From contig NZ_AP027729.1 in NCBI RefSeq assembly GCF_030296575.1, positions 2,480,001 to 2,544,000 on the forward strand: a stretch of 64,000 nt of DNA, in the 5' to 3' direction. The stretch comes from Paraoerskovia sediminicola (GTDB lineage: Bacteria; Actinomycetota; Actinomycetes; Actinomycetales; Cellulomonadaceae). The position numbers and the translations under genes are program-made. The notes below the pieces were generated by a model that worked only from the letters and a program-made list of their open reading frames with translations, searched no databases and was not told where the DNA came from. Shown here piece after piece: positions 59,024 to 64,000 of this stretch; within the stretch, counting starts at the first letter, position 1, and the number at the start of each line of letters is the position of its first letter.

Positions 59024-60228
59024 CCGCGGCCGGAGACGTCGCCCGAGCCGACGCCGTCGGCGGTGCGCCCCGGTCGAGCCGTCGTGGCGCCGGTCCCGGT
59101 CAGGTCCGGCGGCGGAGCGTCCTCGTCGACCGTCAGGTCGAGCCCGCCGTGACCCCCGGACCGCGGCGCACCCTGCTCGCCGTCACCGGAGCCGACGAAC
59201 GCGGCGCCCTTGATCTTCTCCCAGGACAGGCCGATCGGTTCGGGGATGTCCTCGGTCGACAGCCTGCGGCGGAACACCCAGTACGTCCACGACTGGTAGA
59301 GGAGCACGACCGGCACGAGCACCACGGCGACCCACGTCATGACGGTGAGCGTGTAGTCGCTCGACGAGGCGTTGTCGACCGTCAGCGAGTTCGCCGGGTC
59401 GACCGCGGGCATCACGTCGGGGTACATCGAACCGAAGATCAGGACGACGGCCGACACGATCGCGCCCGCGGAGAAGATGAAGGCCCAGCCCTCGCGTCCG
59501 CGCGCGTTCATCAGGACCACGGAGATGAGGCAGACGGCGGCGACGGCCACGACCGCCCACGTCCAGGTCACCGAGTAGGCGATCTGCGCCCACAGGGCCC
59601 AACCGGCGGTGATCACGGTCGCGGCGAGGGAGAAGACCCCCGCGAGGCGGCGGGAGCGCTCGCGGATCTCACCGTCGGTCTTCAGCGCCAGGTAGACGGA
59701 GCCGTGCATGAGGAAGAGGCTCACCGTGACGAGCCCGCCGAGCAGGGCGAACGGGCTCAGCAGCGAGAAGAACCCGCCCGTGAACTGGTGATCGGCGTCG
59801 AGCTCGACCCCGCGCACGAGGTTGGCGAACGCCACGCCCCACAGGAGCGCCGGGATCCACGAGCCCACGATCAGCGCCTGGTCGCAGCGTCTGATCCAGA
59901 CCGGGTCGGCGATCTTGCCGCGGTACTCGAACGCGATCACGCGCACGATGAGCGCCAGCAGGATGATCAGCAGCGGCAGGTAGAAGCCGGAGAACAGGGT
60001 GGCGTACCACTCGGGGAACGCGGCGAACGTCGCGCCGCCCGCGGTGAGGAGCCAGACCTCGTTGCCGTCCCAGACCGGCCCGATCGTGTTGATCATGACC
60101 CGGCGGTCCTTGTCCTTCTTGCCCAGGACCGGGAGCAGCATGCCGACACCGAAGTCGAACCCCTCGAGCACGAGGTAGCCCGTCCACAGGACGGCGATGA
60201 GCACGAACCAGAGGATCGCGAGATCCAT
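59020..60228 (-). CDS. cydB: cytochrome bd ubiquinol/menaquinol oxidase subunit II
   Basis: 402 residues. MDLAILWFVLIAVLWTGYLV, LEGFDFGVGMLLPVLGK, INTIGPVWDGNEVWLLTAGG and AAFPEWYATLFSGFYLPLLI are classic CydB. A cytosolic tail of about 60 charged residues follows the last helix. AGGAG lies a few bases before the ATG at 60228. Confidence 0.96.
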   Translation of the reverse strand: MDLAILWFVLIAVLWTGYLVLEGFDFGVGMLLPVLGKKDKDRRVMINTIGPVWDGNEVWLLTAGGATFAAFPEWYATLFSGFYLPLLIILLALIVRVIAFEYRGKIADPVWIRRCDQALIVGSWIPALLWGVAFANLVRGVELDADHQFTGGFFSLLSPFALLGGLVTVSLFLMHGSVYLALKTDGEIRERSRRLAGVFSLAATVITAGWALWAQIAYSVTWTWAVVAVAAVCLISVVLMNARGREGWAFIFSAGAIVSAVVLIFGSMYPDVMPAVDPANSLTVDNASSSDYTLTVMTWVAVVLVPVVLLYQSWTYWVFRRRLSTEDIPEPIGLSWEKIKGAAFVGSGDGEQGAPRSGGHGGLDLTVDEDAPPPDLTGTGATTARPGRTADGVGSGDVSGRG

Positions 60229-60249
60229 GATGACTTCTCCTCGAGGCTC

Positions 60250-61746
60250 TCAGTACGCGAAGGACAGGGGGCGGTCGGCGTCGTCGTCCTGCGCCTCGGG
60301 CGACTCGTCGCGCACCGTGTCGGGCACGCCCTCCATCGCGTAGCGGCGCATGAGGCGGAACCAGACGACGGCGAGGACGGCGTAGAGCAGGGTGAACGCG
60401 ATCATCGACGTCAGGACCATGCCCGGGCTGACGACCGTCGACACCCCGCGCTCGGTGAGGAGCCGGACGGCGTCGATCCCCGTCGGGTTCGGGGCGACGA
60501 CCCAGGGTTGACGTCCCATCTCCGTGAAGATCCAGCCGAAGGACGCGGCGAGGAACGGCATGGGCAGCGCGACGAGCGCGAGGTTGGAGAACCACTGCTT
60601 GTCGGTGACCCGACCCTTGCGGGTGAGCCAGAGCGCGGACACGGCGAGCGCGGCAGAGAAGGCGGCGAGGCCGATCATGAAGCGGAAGCTCCAGTAGCTG
60701 ACGAAGAGGTTCGGCGTGTAGGTGACCGGGTTGCCGGCCTGGTCGACGTCGCCGTAGCGCTCGGTGTACTCCTCCTGGACGTCCGTGACGCCGGGGAGGT
60801 AGGAGTCCTCGCCGGAGAAGCTGCCGGTGCCGAGATAGCTGGCGAGCCCGGGGATCTCGAGCACGTGGCTGACGCCCTCGCACGAGTTGCTGAGGTCGCC
60901 GATCGTCAGGAGCGAGAACGCGGCGCTCTCCTGGCCGTCGCAGAGCGCCTCGGCGGACGACATCTTGCCGGGCTGCTGCTCATACATGATCTTGCCCTGG
61001 ATGTCCCCGGAGACGCCGACGCCGATCCCGGCGACGAGCATCGCGATGGCCCCGAGCACGAGTCCGGGCCGGTAGACGTCCCGGGCCAGCGCCACGTTCT
61101 CGGGGCGGCGGGTCCGCACGAGACGGACCATCCACCAGGCGCAGATCGCGGTGACGAACCCGCCGGCCGTGAGGAACGCGGCGGTGACGGTGTGGGGGAA
61201 CGCGGCGAGCAGCGTGTTGTTGCTGAGCACCGCCCAGATGTCGACGAGCTCGGCGCGGCCGGTCTCAGGGTTGTACTCGGTACCGACCGGGTGCTGCATC
61301 CACGAGTTCGCGGCCAGGATGAAGTAGGCGGACAGGTTGACGGAGATCGCCACCGCCCAGATGCACGCGAGATGGATCTTCTTGCTCAGTCGGTCCCACC
61401 CGAAGATCCAGAGCCCGAGGAACGTCGACTCGATGAAGAACGCGGCGAGCGCCTCCATCGCGAGCGGCGCGCCGAACACGTCGCCGACGAAGCGGGAGTA
61501 CTCGGACCAGTTCATGCCGAACTGGAACTCCTGGACGATCCCCGTGGCGACGCCGATCGCGAAGTTGATCAGCAGGAGCTTGCCGAAGAACTTGGTCAGT
61601 CGCAGCCACCGCTCGTTGCCCGTGCGGTACCAGGCGGTCTGCATGATCGCGACGAGCGGCGCGAGGCCGATCGTGAGGGGCACGAAGATGAAGTGATAGA
61701 CGGTGACGATGCCGAACTGCCAGCGGGCGAGATCTAGGGCTTCCAC
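60250..61746 (-). CDS. cydA: cytochrome bd oxidase subunit I
   Basis: 498 residues from GTG 61746. High-affinity terminal oxidase carrying hemes b558, b595 and d. LARWQFGIVTVYHFIFVPLT with an early heme-ligand His, GVATGIVQEFQFGMNWSEYS, AFFIESTFLGLWIFGWDRLS, NSWMQHPVG and the C-terminal GWIFTEMGRQPWVV are all present; the Q-loop is of the short type. First gene of cydA-B-D-C, with 21 bp to cydB. A Rex-type operator lies about 100 bp upstream, and a 12-bp palindrome covers its ribosome binding site. Confidence 0.96.
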   Translation of the reverse strand: MEALDLARWQFGIVTVYHFIFVPLTIGLAPLVAIMQTAWYRTGNERWLRLTKFFGKLLLINFAIGVATGIVQEFQFGMNWSEYSRFVGDVFGAPLAMEALAAFFIESTFLGLWIFGWDRLSKKIHLACIWAVAISVNLSAYFILAANSWMQHPVGTEYNPETGRAELVDIWAVLSNNTLLAAFPHTVTAAFLTAGGFVTAICAWWMVRLVRTRRPENVALARDVYRPGLVLGAIAMLVAGIGVGVSGDIQGKIMYEQQPGKMSSAEALCDGQESAAFSLLTIGDLSNSCEGVSHVLEIPGLASYLGTGSFSGEDSYLPGVTDVQEEYTERYGDVDQAGNPVTYTPNLFVSYWSFRFMIGLAAFSAALAVSALWLTRKGRVTDKQWFSNLALVALPMPFLAASFGWIFTEMGRQPWVVAPNPTGIDAVRLLTERGVSTVVSPGMVLTSMIAFTLLYAVLAVVWFRLMRRYAMEGVPDTVRDESPEAQDDDADRPLSFAY

Positions 61747-61759
61747 GGGAGCGCTCCCA
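61746..61759. promoter_or_regulatory. CebR-box-like palindrome over the cydA ribosome binding site
   Basis: CGGGAGCGCTCCCA, which differs at one position from the TGGGAGCGCTCCCA box of CebR/CelR repressors. It abuts the cydA GTG and contains the GGGAG used as its Shine-Dalgarno. It may be a real operator, or a hairpin that occludes the start, or chance. Confidence 0.4.
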
Positions 61760-61848
61760 GCTAGGGCGGGACTGTGAGTTGAAACTACGGCCACTGTGCC
61801 CCATGCGCACGGGCTGGAGAGGGGTCCGCGGCCGTTCTGTGACGCAAT

Positions 61849-61864
61849 TGTGAACATCTTCACA
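61849..61864. promoter_or_regulatory. Rex-type redox operator upstream of cydABDC
   Basis: TGTGAACATCTTCACA matches exactly the TGTGAACNNNTTCACA operator of Streptomyces Rex, the NADH/NAD+ sensor that controls its cyd operon. It lies 103 bp upstream of cydA. The same bases also fit a CRP/GlxR half-site spacing (TGTGA-N6-TCACA), so CRP control is the alternative. Confidence 0.8.
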
Positions 61865-61879
61865 TGAGTCGCGGCGCGT

Positions 61880-61909
61880 TTGCTGACGAATTCGACCTGA
61901 GCGTATTTA
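61880..61909 (+). promoter_or_regulatory. possible promoter for the RNase E/G gene
   Basis: TTGCTG near 61880 and TATTTA about 18 bp downstream, in an AT-rich patch facing the plus strand. The remaining 61910-62212 is an untranslated leader of about 300 nt, with no gene and no hairpin I could confirm, a length usual for rne leaders. Confidence 0.4.
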
Positions 61910-62212
61910 TCCACGATGCGTGCGCCCCCAGGCCCGTCGCGGCCGCTGTGCGATACTGGCAGCTACCGGGGGCTCCCACATCGCCCTCGGCAGAACGTGT
62001 TCGCCCCGCCTGTGCCCGCAGCAGAGGGAGCGCCGCTCGAGACGTGCGAACCGCACGACGAGCGTGCCGCCCCCGCCGCGCGCCGTGCGGAGGTGACCGT
62101 CCACGACGACTTCCGTCGCCGGGTGAGGTGCACGCACCGGCCCGAGCGACGACCGACCGCCCCAGGGGCCGCCAGGTGTGGGGGTGGTTCGCGGGGTGAC
62201 AGGAGTACCCGC

Positions 62213-64000
62213 GTGAGTTCCGAGAACGCATCAGCAGCAGGCGAAGAGGCTACGCAGGCACCGAGGAAGCGTCGTCGCGTCACGCGTGACACCGCCGCGA
62301 TGAAGGCCGCTCAGCCCTCGTCCGCCGTCGAGCCCACGGCGTCTTCCCCGGCCTCTGCGACCTCCGTGCCGAGCGCCCCCGCCGAGCCCGCCCCCACGAC
62401 CACGTCGGGGTCTGCCTCGACGGCGGCCTCGACCGATGGTTCCCCGGCCGCCGGTGCCCGATCCGCGTCCTCGGCCGGCGGTTCGAGCACGGCAGCCCCC
62501 GCGAAGCGCTCGCGCCGCGTGGTCCGGTCCACGGGGCAGGCGGGTCAGGACGCCGTCCAGGACGCGAAGACCCAGGACGAGAAGACGCCGGGCTCCGCGA
62601 CCCGGAGCGCGTCGGCGGACGCCCAGGCGGACGCCGCGTCGGCGCCCGCCGCGCAGGCTGATGCGCCCGTCGAGCAGGCGGCAGCACCGAAGCGGCGCCG
62701 GGCCTCCCGTGCGACCGGTTCGTCGGCAGGATCGACGGACGGGCAGACGGCGAAGGCCGGCGAGCCCGAGGCTTCGGCCGACGCGACCGAGCCGCCCGCG
62801 AAGTCCGGCAAGGCCAGCAGGACGAGCAAGTCCGGCAAGGCCACCAAGGCCGGCACCTCCGCGAAGTCCGACAGCAGCACTCAGTCCGACAGCACGGCGA
62901 AGTCTGACAGCGCGGTGAAGTCCGGCAGGTCCGGCAGCGCGAAGTCCCGCAAGGCCGCGACGTCAGGCAGCGACACGAAGGACGCCAAGGACGCGGGCGC
63001 GCAGGGCACCTCGGGGGACCGCTCGGAGAAGGCTTCGGCGCAGTCCGAGGGCGCCGCGACGGCGGGCGAGGCCGAGGTCACCGAGACGTCGGGGACCGCG
63101 AAGAAGTCCGGCGGCCGCAAGCCGGCCAAGGCCGCCGGCGGCACGCGGGCGAAGGTCTCCTCGCGGTCGACGGAGAGCTCCGCCGCATCCACGGGGTCTG
63201 ACGAGGCGAACGAGTCGACCGGGGGCACTCCGGTCGCCGGCGCGAAGCTCGCGACGACGGCGCTCCTGTTCCAGGCTCCGGAGCCGACCCGTCGTTCGCG
63301 GCGCGTCCAGGCTCCCGCCGGGCCGCCGTCGGCGCCCGCCCAGCCCATGTTCGCGTCGGCGTCGTTCGGCGCGGCTGCCGCAGCGGCGCCCGTCGAGGAC
63401 GCAGCGAACGAGAAGACGACCTCCTCGAGGTCCGGGGCGTCCAAGTCTCGCTCGAAGGGTCGCGCCGCGGCCGACGACATCGCGACCGAGGCTGCGACCG
63501 ACACTGCGACCGACACTGCGAACGACACCGCGTCCGACGATGCCGGACGCCGGTCGTCAGCCGACGCGACGCCGTCCGACGCCACGCCCGCCGACGACGC
63601 ACAGGCCGAGCGCCCCGCCGGACGTTCGCGCGGCGGACGCCGCAAGGCCGCGTCGCGACCCGCCGGGTCGCCCGACCGGGCAGGTGCGGCACAGCCCGAC
63701 GCCGAAGCCTCCGCGCCGGAGCTGAGCGACGACGAGGCCGCCGCGGTCGAGGAGGTCGGCCTCATCGAGTCCGAGCTCGTCGCCGAGGGCGTCGAGGTCC
63801 CGACCGACCCGTTCGAGGACGAGGTCGACGACTCCGAGGCCGACAGCAGCGAGGACGACGACTCCGAGAGCTCGGACGGTTCCGGCGAGGCCGGCGACAG
63901 GTCCGGCGCCCCGCGCCGTCGTCGCCGCCGCGGTGGCCGTGGTCGTCGTCGCAGCGGCGACAACCGTGACGGGGGCTCCGACGCCGAGAACGGCGACGGC
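62213..64000 (+). CDS. rne: RNase E/G family ribonuclease, N-terminal part (3' end outside the window)
   Basis: GTG 62213 with AGGAG at 62201-62205; 596 codons are in the window, all in the disordered N-terminal region. It is rich in Ala, Ser, Lys, Asp and Pro. TTALLFQAPEPTRRSRRVQA near codons 345-365 is a recognisable block of actinobacterial RNase E/G, and the window ends in RRRRRRGGRGRRRSGDN, the basic RNA-binding patch before the S1/catalytic domain. Codons about 200-245 carry KSG/KSD-type repeats. The catalytic domain itself is not seen, so the call rests on these blocks and the context. Confidence 0.75.
   Translation, partial: MSSENASAAGEEATQAPRKRRRVTRDTAAMKAAQPSSAVEPTASSPASATSVPSAPAEPAPTTTSGSASTAASTDGSPAAGARSASSAGGSSTAAPAKRSRRVVRSTGQAGQDAVQDAKTQDEKTPGSATRSASADAQADAASAPAAQADAPVEQAAAPKRRRASRATGSSAGSTDGQTAKAGEPEASADATEPPAKSGKASRTSKSGKATKAGTSAKSDSSTQSDSTAKSDSAVKSGRSGSAKSRKAATSGSDTKDAKDAGAQGTSGDRSEKASAQSEGAATAGEAEVTETSGTAKKSGGRKPAKAAGGTRAKVSSRSTESSAASTGSDEANESTGGTPVAGAKLATTALLFQAPEPTRRSRRVQAPAGPPSAPAQPMFASASFGAAAAAAPVEDAANEKTTSSRSGASKSRSKGRAAADDIATEAATDTATDTANDTASDDAGRRSSADATPSDATPADDAQAERPAGRSRGGRRKAASRPAGSPDRAGAAQPDAEASAPELSDDEAAAVEEVGLIESELVAEGVEVPTDPFEDEVDDSEADSSEDDDSESSDGSGEAGDRSGAPRRRRRRGGRGRRRSGDNRDGGSDAENGDG

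Noticed and set aside
59005..61737. Open frame of 910 codons on the plus strand across cydB/cydA
   Set aside because: Composed of Arg/Asp/Glu/Gly/His-rich codons typical of the antisense of high-GC genes; cydA and cydB on the other strand carry full family motifs.
61849..61864. Assigning the cyd operator to CRP/GlxR
   Set aside because: Spacing fits, but the inner AAC...TT bases match Rex exactly and Rex control of cyd operons is established in Streptomyces; kept only as an alternative.

Overview
The window is very GC-rich (roughly 70% or more by eye) with GTG/TTG starts, short intergenic gaps and a classic actinobacterial gene order: gltX, leuCD with a divergent IclR regulator, murA-plsC-gpsA, ddl-DUF3515-thiL, rpmB, DAK2-recG-rsmD-coaD, DUF177-rpmF-rnc-mutM and cydABDC. 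A secreted GH9 cellulase with CBM4 and CBM2 modules, preceded by CebR/CelR-type operators, points to a cellulolytic actinomycete of the Cellulomonas/Cellulosimicrobium/Promicromonospora kind. That placement is inference from gene content; no rRNA or taxonomic marker search was possible.

Layout: 1-4531 holds a minus-strand run (3'-truncated DEAD/DEAH helicase, APH(3')-like kinase, a conserved actinobacterial protein, an aldo/keto reductase). 4532-7575 is an accessory patch of lower GC: a DUF7832-like putative immunity gene, an orphan RHS 3' fragment ending in an HExxH zinc-protease-like domain, and an overlapping lipoprotein gene. 7576-14115 has a DinB/DUF664 protein, a PQQ-like propeller, a secreted beta-helix protein with its own promoter and operator, a LacI regulator and a DUF418 membrane protein. 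14116-26086 has a palindromic repeat cluster, methyltransferase, FAH hydrolase, gltX, HAD phosphatase, rhomboid-like protein, GH9 cellulase, a second aldo/keto reductase, and a divergent YeiH-LysR pair. 26308-26673 carries tRNA-Gln(CTG) and two identical tRNA-Glu(CTC). 26766-34856 holds a PH-domain protein, a tiny membrane protein, IclR-leuCD, an F420/LLM oxidoreductase and a membrane protein-PCu(A)C-DyP copper/heme module. 35037-53153 is mostly housekeeping. 53208-54428 is a small insertion with an Abi-family gene, flanked by a duplicated 3' end of the neighbouring dehydrogenase. 54429-61746 holds that dehydrogenase and cydABDC under a Rex-type operator, and 62213-64000 the 5' part of an RNase E/G gene.

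Three patterns cut across the window. (1) At least sixteen reading-frame breaks, all one base short, split real genes including murA, ddl, thiL, recG and mutM; they look like assembly or sequencing deletions, and the CDS entries below are given across them. (2) A TANNNT -10 box lies 6-8 nt before the start codon of about fifteen genes, which implies many leaderless mRNAs and fixes their starts. (3) Two accessory insertions (RHS cassette, Abi cassette) each carry rearrangement scars. The best candidate for a little-described system is the RHS zincin toxin with its overlapping lipoprotein, taken as a toxin-immunity pair.
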